A DNA stretch of 6,867 nucleotides from Silvimonas sp. JCM 19000 (GCA_001313065.1 BBFD01000214.1:1-6867), one strand, 5' to 3'. Numbered from the stretch's first letter, positions 1 to 6,867 are shown. A program made the numbers and translations. Notes: a model not told the origin generated them from the letters alone.

Positions 1-1714
1 CGGCTCGGCTTCCAGCGCGGCGGCCACGTCGGTGACTTCGGGTTGCGGCGGAATAAAGCCAGTCATGCGGGTCAGCATCGGCTGCACCAGCGTGGCGTTT
101 TTCGTCGCGGCCCTGTTCCATTGCATCGATATAGAAACCGATGACGGAGAAGCTTCGGCCAGTTCTTCCAGCTCGGCATGCGTCGGCGCTTCTTCGCGCG
201 CGGCAAACATCTGCACGCGTTCCTGGCAGGCTTGCAACAGCAGCACGGCGTCGTCGCAGCCCAGCATCATCAGCGCGCCTTGCACCTGGCGCACGCTCGG
301 TCCAGCGCATGCAATACCTCGCGCTGGCTGGCATCGCGGAAGAAGGTATCCAGCGATTCTTCAATCACTTGCAGATTGCTGCGCATTTCTTGCGCCAACT
401 GGGCAACCAGCAGTTTTTCTTGCGCCTCGCGGCTGACGGCGTCGAGCTGTGGCAGTTCGACGTCGGCGTGCGGGTCTTCCAGGCGCCGCACCATGGCTTG
501 CGCCTGCTCGGTAAATTCGGGCGCGGTTTGCGGGTAGATGGCCAGTGCGTTATCGGCCAGCAACAAGGCGGTGGCCAGTTCCAGCGCTTCGCTTTCGCCG
601 ATGCCACCCTGGCGATAACGCTCGAGCGCCAGCCGCACGCCTTTCCACAAACCGGGCAGGCCCGGGATGTCGAGCGCGGCGGCGCGTTGTTCCAGTTGTT
701 CCACGTCGCTGCTCAAGGCGGGCAAACGCTCGGCCTGGCCGGCAGCAACGCGGCTCCACAATTCTTTGGTGGTGGCCAGATCTTCGCGCAGGGCACGCGC
801 GGCTTGCAGGCGCGCCTGCGCTTCGGGCGACAACGTGTCGGCAGCGGCGTCAGCCAGCATGCCGGGCAGTTCAAATGCGGTGCGCAGATGCTGCGCCAGC
901 GTGCTCTGGCTATCCTGGTGCGCCAGGATATACAGCAGATCGCGGAACAGACGCTCGGCCACTTTGCCCGAGCCATCCGAAAGACGGCGCAATTGCAGAT
1001 TCATGCGCATCAACAGCGCGCGGGCATCCAGATCGAGTTCGGCGCGGTTGGTCGGCAGGGCGTCGACCACGGCGGCGGCACTCCACCAGAAGGCGCGGGT
1101 AATGCTGGTGTGTTGCGCGGCGGCCAGTTCGGACAAGCTGCGCGCCATGGCGGTGGCACCGCCCGCATCCTTGTTGCGCAGATAGCGCAGCAGGCCCGAT
1201 TCAAAGCGCGTGCGTTGCTGACGCACCCAGGTCGACCACGCGGCGGCATCGACTTGCGACGTCGGCAGATTGGCCGGGACTTCCAGCTCGCCCAGTTGCG
1301 GAAAGAACAATTCAGCGCCCGAACCTTGCGCGCCATGCAGTTGCGCCAGCTCGGCAAACGGCGCGCGCAGCGCCAGCGGCACATTGGCGCGCCTGCTGAA
1401 ATCCGCTCAAGGTAACGCGTGGTGTCGCCGATGGCGCCGATGGCGGTGCCCAGCGCCTGCGGCGGCGTTTGCTCACGCGCCACGCTGGCCACCAGTTGTT
1501 CGATTTCTTCGCAATAGCGGGCCAGGCCTGCCAGCTCGACCATCTGCAGGGCGCCAACGGCCTGGTGCAGATGCGTTTGCGCATGCTTGAGCAGCGCGGC
1601 ATCGGGCGCAGTCTGGTATTGCGTCAGCGCGGTGGCTGCGCGATCGAGGGTTTGTTCCAGCTCACCCTTCACCCAGACTAAAGAGCCGTGGTCGAATTCG
1701 GTATGCACGCTCAT
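1..1714 (-). CDS. chpA: ChpA/PilL hybrid chemotaxis histidine kinase, N-terminal part (runs off left edge; frame breaks)
   Basis: This is the CheA-like kinase of the twitching-motility chemosensory system. It takes signals from PilJ through PilI and phosphorylates PilG and PilH. About 572 codons are present; the family is usually well over 1,500 residues with many Hpt-like domains, then kinase, CheW and receiver domains, all beyond the edge. The start at 1714 (MSVHTEFDHG) gives the family's usual opening with WVKGELEQTL. An Hpt-like helix follows at residues 50-59 (HQAVGALQMV), His50 lying where an Hpt phospho-His would be. A second such segment (VQGALMMLG) is encoded near 270-295. Frame breaks lie near 1386-1394, 296-301 and 147-156, each fitting one missing base, and at the T5 run 98-102, fitting one extra or two missing. 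Joined, the frame is open to the edge. No strong ribosome binding site is visible. The family call is firm; the reconstructed sequence at each break is inference. Confidence 0.88.
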
Positions 1715-1820
1715 GTGGAGTACTCAGTTCGGTAAGCGATAAGGCGCAGCGCGCTACATCGGGCAGGGGCGCGCGTCGCCGCGCACGACTGGGGTCGGTG
1801 CTGGCAAGATCAATGTCTGG

Positions 1821-1840
1821 GGCGCGGCCGGGGCCGCGCC
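1821..1840 (-). repeat. 9-bp-stem GC hairpin between pilJ and chpA
   Basis: GGCGCGGCC at 1821-1829 and its exact reverse complement GGCCGCGCC at 1832-1840 are separated by two G's. The hairpin starts 6 nt past the pilJ stop codon. In the direction of transcription it is followed by CCAGACATTG and not by a T run, so it is not a standard intrinsic terminator. It could protect the pilJ mRNA 3' end or lower read-through into chpA; both roles are inferred. Confidence 0.6.
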
Positions 1841-1846
1841 TGTTCA

Positions 1847-4019
1847 TCAGCTTAGTTTGAAGCCGGCGACCGAGCTCTTCAGGCCGACGGCCAGGCCATT
1901 CAGCTGGCCGACCACGTTAGCGGACTGTTTCACACCGGCGGAGGTTTGTTCGGTCACCGCCAGAATGTCGCGCATCGAGGCATTCACGCGGGCGGCCAAT
2001 GCGGTCTGATCTTCGGTTTCGTGGGCAATCGACTGAATCAGTGCCGACAGATCACGCGTTACCGACTCGATCTGCGTCAGCGCGCGGCCAGCGGCATCGG
2101 ACAACTTGGCCCCTTCCACCACACCCTGGGTCGACACTTCCATAGCGGCCACGGCATCGTGCGTATCGGTCTGAATGGTCTTCACAATCGCGCCGATCTG
2201 CTTGGTGGCTTCGCCGGAGCGTTCAGCCAGACGCTGCACTTCTTCCGCCACCACCGAGAAGCCACGACCGGCTTCACCAGCGGCTGCGGCCTGGATGGCT
2301 GCGTTCAGCGCCAGCACGTTGGTCTGTTCGGTAATGTCGGAAATCAGTTCAACGATTTCACCAATTTCCTGTGACGATTCGCCCAGACGTTTAATCCGTT
2401 TTGCAGTTTCCTGAATCTGCTCGCGGATTTCATTCATACCCTTGATCTGGTTGTTTACCGCCGCCGCGCCTTGTTCTGCCGCCGCCAGCGACGCTTGCGC
2501 CACCTCGGACGACTGGGCTGCGGTGGCCGATACGCCCTGAATCGAGCGCACCATCTGTTCAACCGTGTTGTTGGTACTGGTAATTTCGCGCGACTGGCGG
2601 TCAGCAGCGGCAATCAGCTCGGTCGAAACGCCCTGCGCCTCGCCGGTAGCCGAACTCACCTGGTCGGTGGCGCGGTTAATACCGGTAATCAGCGAACGCA
2701 ACTCTTCAATCGTGTAGTTGATCGAGTCGGCGATGGCGCCGGTCAGGTCTTCGGTTACCGACGCGCGTACCGTCAAGTCACCATCGGCCAGATCCGACAT
2801 TTCGTTCAGCAAGCGCAAAATGGCTTCCTGGTTCTTTTTTTTGTTCTCGTTTTCCGACAACAGACGACGACGCAGCGAATCCTGGTTGTATACGCGTTGC
2901 AGGAAATACAGCGCGGTGACGCCCACGCCGATAAACAAGATTTCCAGAATGGTAACCAGTGCGCTGCCCAGCGTGTTTTCGTACACGTCGGCCAGTTGCA
3001 TGGTGTCGCGCAGCAGCGGCTCGGAATCACGCACGATGGCCTGGTTTGCCAGGCGGGTGTTTACCAGCGGCTGCATGTTGCGCGAGAACGACGCCACCAC
3101 GATTTCAAAATGGTGGAAGTACGAACGCACTTCTTTCAGCTTGTCCACCATGGCCGAGGTGTTGGCCGGGCGAATCTGCATTTCTTCGTTGCCATCCATA
3201 AAGCCCTGGATGATGTCACCGAAGGTGGAGGTATCTTTACCCAGCAAGAACACGGTCTCGGGGTTGATCAGGTCACCGGCCAGCAGGGCGTTGGCGTTCT
3301 TGGCCATCCGTTGCGACAGCATCGACAACTGGTTGGCGTAATCCAGTTCACGCGCGGTGCCGCCGCCTTCGGCCAGCATCGCGGCAAACTGCTGGGTCAG
3401 TTCCAGCAAGCGCGCATCATCCTCGTTGATACCGGCAACGCTCTTGCCCACGGTAATCAGCTGGTTCTTTTGCTTGAGAATGGTATCGACCGTCGGGCGC
3501 GCCGGGTTGGGGCGGTACGACTGGTTCCATACCTGATGAATCTGTCGAGGGTGGCACCGGGGCTGCGCACAAAGACACTGAATACGGTGGGGGCGCCCAG
3601 ACCTTCCAGATCGGAGTCGAACTTGTTGTACGACTCTTCCAGAATCTTGAAGGCCTCGGCATCGCCGCGCACGGCCAGCGTGGATGCCCGCGCAATCCGC
3701 TGCGACAACATCTGCATTTCGGTGGCGGTAGAACGCCGCTCGGCGTTGATGCTGGACGCTTGAACGACAGGAAGGCAACACCCACAGCGGCCACACCGGC
3801 CACTGCCACGGTCACCAGCAGGTAGCCGACCTGTGTCCGCGACGGCAGATGTCCAATGAACGGCACCGGACGCAATACGCCGTCTTCGCCGGATTCCGGC
3901 ATACGCAGTTTGTCCAGAATCCACGTGGTCTTCATCGGCTCGAATTTACGAGCCCCGTCCGCCGCTTTGTCCTTCCGGGCAAACGCTCCCTTCAGGTTGC
4001 CCAGTTTCAACGTCGCCAT
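1847..4019 (-). CDS. pilJ: PilJ, type IV pilus methyl-accepting chemoreceptor (two frame breaks)
   Basis: Inner-membrane chemoreceptor of the Chp system; PilJ-family receptors are reported to sense pilus-related or surface cues. Reconstructed length is 724 aa, close to the family norm. Visible order: cytoplasmic N-terminus; TM1 about residues 65-86; a periplasmic region with two PilJ-type repeats marked by MLSQRIA (104-110) and MLSQRMA (234-240); TM2 about 352-374; a HAMP region including [13 protein letters not shown]; and a signalling domain whose hairpin tip [11 protein letters not shown] is at 565-575. The C-terminus (GFKLS) shows no CheR/CheB-tethering pentapeptide. Start 4019 follows the purine-rich GGGAGAGAGG at 4026-4035, 6 nt away. 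The frame breaks at 3757-3762 and 3539-3547 each fit one missing base; adding two bases makes 2175 nt, exactly 725 codons including stop. Both breaks lie in the first periplasmic module, while the signalling half is uninterrupted. Confidence 0.93.
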
Positions 4020-4025
4020 GCTTTG

Positions 4026-4035
4026 CCTCTCTCCC
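4026..4035 (-). promoter_or_regulatory. pilJ ribosome binding site
   Basis: On the minus strand GGGAGAGAGG ends 6 nt before the ATG at 4019-4017. This fixes the pilJ start over the upstream in-frame ATG at 4088-4086, which would prepend 23 residues unlike a receptor N-terminus. Confidence 0.7.
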
Positions 4036-4048
4036 GATACTGCCCAAG

Positions 4049-4069
4049 GGCGCGCCAGCGTGGCGCGCC
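4049..4069 (-). repeat. Perfect 9-bp inverted repeat in the pilJ leader
   Basis: GGCGCGCCA at 4049-4057 and TGGCGCGCC at 4061-4069 are exact reverse complements around GCG. The hairpin ends 13 nt upstream of the pilJ ribosome binding site. Each arm also contains the 8-bp palindrome GGCGCGCC. No T run follows, so it is not a terminator. It could be an mRNA structure affecting pilJ translation or a protein-binding site; function is unknown. Confidence 0.6.
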
Positions 4070-4124
4070 AACTGCAAGAAAAGCCCACCGTGATCTGTCA
4101 GCGGATGCGCCTGTTCTTACGGTT

Positions 4125-4135
4125 TTAACGGTTAA
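4125..4135. repeat. Short AT-rich palindrome upstream of pilJ
   Basis: TTAACGGTTAA has 5-bp arms TTAAC/GTTAA around one base, about 106 nt upstream of the pilJ start in the most AT-rich part of the pilI-pilJ spacer. An operator is possible, but the arms are short and chance is a real alternative. I found no convincing -35/-10 pair near it. Confidence 0.25.
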
Positions 4136-4175
4136 TGATGATGTGTAATCACCGGTCTAAAAGTGTTTGCTGCCA

Positions 4176-4198
4176 GCGCCCGATACTTTGCCGGGCGC
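4176..4198. repeat. 7-bp-stem hairpin in the pilI-pilJ spacer
   Basis: GCGCCCG (4176-4182) and CGGGCGC (4192-4198) pair perfectly around a 9-nt loop. On the plus strand a T5 run follows six nt later (4205-4209); on the minus strand, the direction of the genes, no T run follows. It is probably structural and not a terminator for the pil transcript. Confidence 0.4.
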
Positions 4199-4225
4199 CT
4201 TACGTTTTTGTTGATTCCCTGACAG

Positions 4226-4271
4226 GGCCAGTGCCAAAAAAAAGCCGCATGCGGCGGGTCTGGCCAGTGCC
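4226..4271. repeat. 10-bp direct repeats flanking the putative terminator
   Basis: GGCCAGTGCC occurs at 4226-4235 and again at 4262-4271, in the same orientation and 36 bp apart start to start. Between them lie an A8 run and the palindrome GCCGCATGCGGC. This could be a small duplication or the footprint of an excised or minimal element; nothing else identifies a transposon. Confidence 0.45.
4236..4255 (-). terminator. Possible intrinsic terminator after pilI
   Basis: On the minus strand the palindrome GCCGCATGCGGC (4244-4255) is followed directly by eight T's (4243-4236), 43 nt after the pilI stop codon. The T run and its position suit a Rho-independent terminator ending the pilGHI transcript. 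The stem can only be about 4 GC pairs with a 4-nt loop, which is weak, so read-through into pilJ is likely even if it works. The T-run length may also be misread in this indel-rich sequence. Confidence 0.45.
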
Positions 4272-4298
4272 TGTATTGCTTGGGTACGACGTGTTGCC

Positions 4299-4813
4299 TT
4301 AGTGCAGCCCGGCTTGCAGAAAGGCGGCGTCTTGCGACAACCGGCTTACTTCGAGCGTGTGCCAGGCGCCACCCGCGGCGTCGGCATAATGTTCACCCAC
4401 CCAGGGGTGGTTCATGCTGGCGGGCACCACGGTCATATCGGCCAGATGCTTCAGCCCCAGCATGCGCTCAACCAGTACCGAGGCATGCAGGATATGTTTG
4501 GCGTGCAGCAAAATCAGGCGGGATGCAGCGCTGGGCACCAGCGGGGCTTCGCCAAAAAAAATGCGGCCAGATCGGTCACGCTGACCAGGTTGCCGCGGAT
4601 ATTGGCCACGCCGCGAAACCAGTGCTGCGCCAGCGGTACTTCTGACACGGTGGGCAGCGGCATGACTTCGGCCACATCGCCCAGATCAAGCAGCCAGTTA
4701 TGGCCACCGATGCGTACGCCCAGGCGCGCATCCACTTGCGCGGTGGCGGCTGCCGTCTTGAGGCGCGCGACCACGCCTTCCTGGTACTCGCGCAAACTGA
4801 TCCGCTTGGCCAT
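4299..4813 (-). CDS. pilI: PilI, CheW-like adaptor of the Chp system (one frame break)
   Basis: CheW-family scaffold that couples the PilJ receptor to the ChpA kinase at the inner membrane. The protein begins MAKRISLREYQEGV at the ATG 4813-4811. The CheW fold is shown by VRIGGHNWLLDLGDVAEVM, the central FRGVANIRGNLVSVTDL strand-turn region, and HILHASVLVERMLGLKHLADM in the second half. The frame breaks in the homopolymer at 4554-4561 (eight T's on the coding strand). Reducing it to six gives DLAAFFGEAP and 170 aa; nine would give one extra Phe. The six-T version matches the AAFxGE-like family pattern as I recall it. The end is in a second frame, with stop TAA at 4301-4299. It starts 44 nt after pilH, so co-transcription is likely. 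The family call is strong from order and sequence. Confidence 0.87.
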
Positions 4814-4857
4814 GACTGTGCTGTTCTCTGTGCGTTCTGCTGATGATCGGGCCGGGC

Positions 4858-5223
4858 TTAGCCCAGTGCGGCGATCTTGGTAAACAGTTCTTGCGGGTCT
4901 ACCGGCTTGACGATGTATTCCGCCGCGCCCTGGCGTTTGCCCCAGACCATGTCGGTTTCCTGATTCTTGCTGGTGCACATGATCACCGGAATATGCTTGG
5001 TGACTTCGTCGCGGGTGATGGTGCGCGTGGCCTGAAAACCATTCATGCCGGGCATGACCACATCCATCAGGATCAGGTCGGGCATGATGTCTTTGACCTT
5101 GGCCACGGCTTCTTCGCCCGATTCGGCGGTCAGTACCTGGTAGCCCGCTTTGGTCAGCAGCTCGCCCAGAAAATGACGCTCGGTAGGGGAGTCATCCACG
5201 ATCAGTACTTTTTTGATAGACAT
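4858..5223 (-). CDS. pilH: PilH, single-domain CheY-like response regulator
   Basis: Receiver-only protein of 121 aa that accepts phosphate from ChpA. In Pseudomonas, PilH is linked to pilus retraction and to limiting PilG-dependent signalling. This is the only complete gene in the window with an unbroken frame. The receiver residues are all present: acidic pair Asp10-Asp11, phosphoacceptor Asp54 in LILMDVVMPG, switch Thr84 in VIMCTSK, and Lys106 in the IVKP motif. The segment WGKRQGAAEYIVKPVDPQEL is typical of PilH and separates it from PilG, which has SSKDGLFDRARGRMVGSDQY. There is no output domain. It starts at 5223, 43 nt after the pilG stop, with only a weak upstream purine stretch as ribosome binding site. 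It is therefore probably read on the pilG transcript. Confidence 0.95.
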   Translation of the reverse strand: MSIKKVLIVDDSPTERHFLGELLTKAGYQVLTAESGEEAVAKVKDIMPDLILMDVVMPGMNGFQATRTITRDEVTKHIPVIMCTSKNQETDMVWGKRQGAAEYIVKPVDPQELFTKIAALG

Positions 5224-5266
5224 GGGTCTGTGTTCACTCTTGTAACTTGGATTTCGGGAAAGCTGG

Positions 5267-5652
5267 CTACGCAGTGCGAACGTGTTCGCCTACTGCGGTC
5301 AACAAACTGTCCTTGGTAAAAGGCTTGGTCAGATACTGGTCTGATCCCACCATGCGCCCGCGTGCCCGATCAAACAGGCCATCTTTGGAAGATAGCATGA
5401 TGACCGGCGTCGCCTTGAAGCGCGGGTTTTTTTCTTGATCAGTGAACACGTCTGGTAACCGTCAAGACGCGGCATCATCACATCAACAAAGATCACGTCG
5501 GGCAGGTGGTCGCTGACTTTGGCCAGCGCGTCAAACCCGTCTTCCGCCAGGATCACTTCACAACCTGCCTGGCCGAGGAAGATTTCTGCGCTACGGCGGA
5601 TGGTATTGCTGTCATCGATCACCATCACCTTGACGCCGGCAAGACTCGACAT
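5267..5652 (-). CDS. pilG: PilG, single-domain CheY-like response regulator (one frame break)
   Basis: First gene of the cluster and the CheY-like output regulator that promotes pilus extension and cAMP signalling in Pseudomonas. Features seen: acidic pair Asp13-Asp14 (VMVIDDSNTIRR), phosphoacceptor Asp57 in FVDVMMPRLDGYQTC, the PVIMLSSKDGLFDRARGR segment, and the LTKP lysine near the C-terminus. The frame breaks at a T7 run on the plus strand (seven A's on the coding strand) near 5428-5434, inside the codons for LIKK. With five A's the protein is 127 aa and aligns without a gap to the usual LIKxxxxFKxTPVIML pattern; with eight A's it gains one Lys. The start at 5652 is preceded by an excellent ribosome binding site. 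Stop TAG is at 5269-5267. Both halves match PilG unambiguously, so real loss of the gene is unlikely. Confidence 0.92.
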
Positions 5653-5656
5653 GGAA

Positions 5657-5664
5657 CTCCTCCT
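5657..5664 (-). promoter_or_regulatory. Strong pilG ribosome binding site
   Basis: AGGAGGAG on the minus strand ends 4 nt before the pilG ATG. It is the strongest Shine-Dalgarno match in the window and much better than those of pilH, pilI or chpA, suggesting PilG is translated at a high level relative to its neighbours (inferred). Confidence 0.8.
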
Positions 5665-5773
5665 GATGCGATGCCACTGCTTTATTGATCTAACGAAATC
5701 CGCTGCGCGGTTTTGAGCGTTTGAAGCCCGTAACGGCCACGCAAATATGCAATGGTCATTCCTTGTTCGCAGG

Positions 5774-5803
5774 ATGATACCGACGCCTTCTCAAATAAGA
5801 CAA
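5774..5803 (-). promoter_or_regulatory. Candidate sigma70 promoter for pilGHI
   Basis: On the minus strand TTGTCT (5803-5798) and TATCAT (5779-5774) are separated by 18 nt, matching 4 of 6 and 5 of 6 positions of the -35 and -10 consensus. The surrounding DNA (about 5740-5815) is more AT-rich than its neighbours. Initiation near 5767 would leave a leader of about 115 nt before pilG. This is a sequence match only. Confidence 0.4.
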
Positions 5804-5920
5804 GACTAATAAGCGCGCGGTGTTGCGAGCGGTACGGGCGGCAGGATGCCCGGTTTTGTCGGGGTGTTTGTGGGCGCTGGAATGAACGGTCAGACCTGCG
5901 GGATGGGCGGCGACCGGATG

Positions 5921-5938
5921 GTCAGCGCCGGCGCTGAC
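5921..5938. repeat. Perfect 18-bp palindrome
   Basis: GTCAGCGCCGGCGCTGAC is identical to its reverse complement. It can form a 7-bp stem with a CCGG loop, or serve as a dimeric protein-binding site. It lies about 118 bp upstream of the candidate -35 and 270 bp upstream of pilG. No T run follows on either strand, so it is not a canonical terminator. Confidence 0.55.
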
Positions 5939-6205
5939 GGACACACGGCTTACGCTGCGACCCGGGTATATGCCGATGTTTGCGGCGGCAACAAAACCAG
6001 TGGGAAGCCAGTGCCGACGGGGCTGTCAGGCTGGGGCTGTATCGCGGTGTGTCGGCTGCGGTGCTGCGGGAAAGGCTTACAGCGCGGATCGATAGGCCAG
6101 GAAGGCATTAACGTCACGAAAGAAGCCGCCGTGACCGATGTGCGGTCCGATCGCTTGATACCGACTGCCGCCGCACCTGTACGTTCCGCGCCACAGTCCG
6201 GTTTC

Positions 6206-6308
6206 ATAGGGTGGGTCTAGACCCACCTGGCAAAGCCGCAAAGAACAAGCCCGCACGTCGATCAGTTCTGCTCAATGGCTCTGAATGGTGGGTCTTGACC
6301 CACCCTAT
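6206..6308. mobile_element. 103-bp MITE-like element with 22-bp terminal inverted repeats
   Basis: The ends at 6206-6227 and 6287-6308 are inverted copies, 21 of 22 positions matching. Each end is itself palindromic: GGTGGGTCTAGACCCACC (6210-6227) is perfect, and its partner (6287-6304) has 8-bp arms around TT. The interior also has short complementary blocks (AGCC and AGAAC near the left, GTTCT and GGCT near the right), so the whole can fold into a long interrupted hairpin. A TA dinucleotide sits just outside each GGGTGGGTC end, as expected for TA-targeting elements of the IS630/Tc1 type, though TA could be part of the repeat. No transposase is encoded. Similar TAGGGTGGG-type repeats are scattered through many bacterial genomes. 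The right end supplies the stop codon of the adjacent oxidoreductase gene. Confidence 0.75.
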
Positions 6309-6867
6309 AACTTCAGCGCAACCGCGCGCCCGGCTTTGCGGCCTTCGCGTACGGCGTAGTTGGTGCCGCGGTCTTCGGGGTAGATCTGCGCCATTGAGGC
6401 TATGGTCAGCCCCGGCGCCGGGCCTTCGCTGGCTGGGATCAGATTGCTGTAATGCTGCTCCACCACCGGTTGCGAATAGCGCGCGCGCCATACGTGATGC
6501 TTGAGCACCCACGCCGGGTCAAACGCCGGGAACATCTTTTTTTAAGCCACGGCGTGGCAAAGGCCAGCATTTCGTCGGCGCTCATGCCGTACATGGCGTC
6601 GGTATGTGGCAGATATCTGGACAGATAAACAATGTGGCGGCCGCCGTATTCACTGGGGCGCTCAAAATTGGTGTGTTCAATCACCGCCACAAACGGGAAA
6701 GTCGGATCGTTGACGTTCAGCCAATAGGTGGTGGACAAGCTGCGTTCCAGTTCCAGCACGAGGCACACATTCGACAGATAGTTGATGCGGCGCATCTGCG
6801 CCAGCCACGGCGCGGGCGCCCAGTCGTCTGCCATAGCGGCAATCAGCGGCAAGGCCGGCGTGGCGAT
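6305..6867 (-). CDS. FAD-dependent amine-oxidase-type oxidoreductase, C-terminal part (5' end off the window; frame break)
   Basis: C-terminal 186 or so residues of a flavoprotein resembling the protoporphyrinogen-oxidase/amine-oxidase-like family (COG1232 type); the substrate is not known. Recognised segments are the IATPALPL strand at the window edge, TTYWLNVNDPTFPFVAVIEH, EYGGRHIVYLSRYLP, and the closing ARYSQPVVEQHYSNLIP and MAQIYPEDRGTNYAVREGR, the last fitting the conserved C-terminal FAD-contacting region. The N-terminal dinucleotide-binding fold is outside the window. The frame breaks at the T7 run 6537-6543; five T's would give WLKKMFPAFDP with no extra residue, eight would add one Lys. 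The protein ends GRAVALKL with TAG at 6307-6305, which belongs to the adjacent repeat element. About 650 nt separate it from pilG, so it is probably not part of the pil operon. Confidence 0.8.

Larger units (their letters stand above)
5665..6205. other. Intergenic stretch of about 540 nt upstream of pilG
   Basis: No convincing gene is seen on either strand. The open frames here (plus 5846-6220; minus 5756-5944 and 5950-6207) resemble no family I know and lack good ribosome binding sites. The plus one runs into the repeat element at 6206 and stops inside it. No rubredoxin gene, which I recall beside pilG in some relatives, could be read on the minus strand. The stretch does hold a promoter candidate for pilGHI (5774-5803) and a perfect 18-bp palindrome (5921-5938). 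The remainder, 5940-6205, shows nothing I can name. Confidence 0.5.

Noticed and set aside
141..1415. 424-codon open frame on the plus strand
   Set aside because: It is antisense to chpA, resembles no family, and is explained by third-position GC bias of the real gene.
1662..1847. Minus-strand frame whose ATG overlaps the pilJ stop (TGATG)
   Set aside because: The overlap looks like translational coupling, but the 61-residue Arg/Pro-rich product resembles nothing and its frame differs from chpA, whose start at 1714 matches the family.
2471..3763. 430-codon open frame on the plus strand
   Set aside because: It is antisense to pilJ and mirrors its codon bias; the minus strand encodes a clear receptor.
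4176..4198. Hairpin followed by T5 on the plus strand as a plus-strand terminator
   Set aside because: No plus-strand gene precedes it and the T run is six nt away from the stem.
5950..6207. 85-codon minus-strand frame
   Set aside because: Tested as a possible rubredoxin, but the paired CxxC motifs are missing and the composition looks non-coding.
5846..6220. 124-codon plus-strand frame upstream of pilG
   Set aside because: No good ribosome binding site, no family resemblance, and its stop lies inside the repeat element; probably chance in GC-rich DNA.
1..6867. CRISPR array, tRNA, rRNA, phage or defence genes
   Set aside because: No regularly spaced repeats, no tRNA-like cloverleaf, and no defence or phage-type proteins were seen.

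Overview
The window reads as part of a Chp/Pil chemosensory cluster, which controls type IV pilus twitching motility, from a GC-rich Betaproteobacterium. That assignment rests on the pilG-pilH-pilI-pilJ-chpA gene order, the protein sequences and the high third-position GC; genus cannot be told from here. All recognisable genes lie on the minus strand, so the cluster reads right to left.

Layout from high to low coordinates. The 3' end of an FAD-dependent oxidoreductase gene runs in from the right edge to 6305, and its stop codon sits inside a 103-bp MITE-like inverted-repeat element (6206-6308). About 540 nt with no convincing gene follow, holding an 18-bp perfect palindrome (5921-5938) and a plausible sigma70 promoter (5774-5803). 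Then come pilG (5652-5267), pilH (5223-4858) and pilI (4813-4299). A structured 279-nt gap follows, with a possible intrinsic terminator, direct repeats and two further hairpins. pilJ (4019-1847) comes next, then a 132-nt gap with a strong hairpin, and then the 5' part of pilL/chpA (1714 to the left edge).

How the genes work together: PilJ is the membrane receptor. PilI is the CheW-like adaptor linking it to the hybrid CheA-like kinase ChpA (PilL), which phosphorylates the single-domain receivers PilG and PilH. In the well-studied Pseudomonas system these act on pilus extension and retraction and on cAMP output. No pilK (CheR-like) gene lies between pilJ and chpA, unlike in Pseudomonas.

The main anomaly is nine frame breaks in four conserved genes. 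Eight of the nine fit either one missing or two extra bases on the coding strand. This looks like an indel-rich assembly, not decayed genes, and coordinates below span each reconstructed gene. I see no undescribed multi-gene system. The most interesting non-coding items are the MITE-like element and the structured pilI-pilJ spacer.
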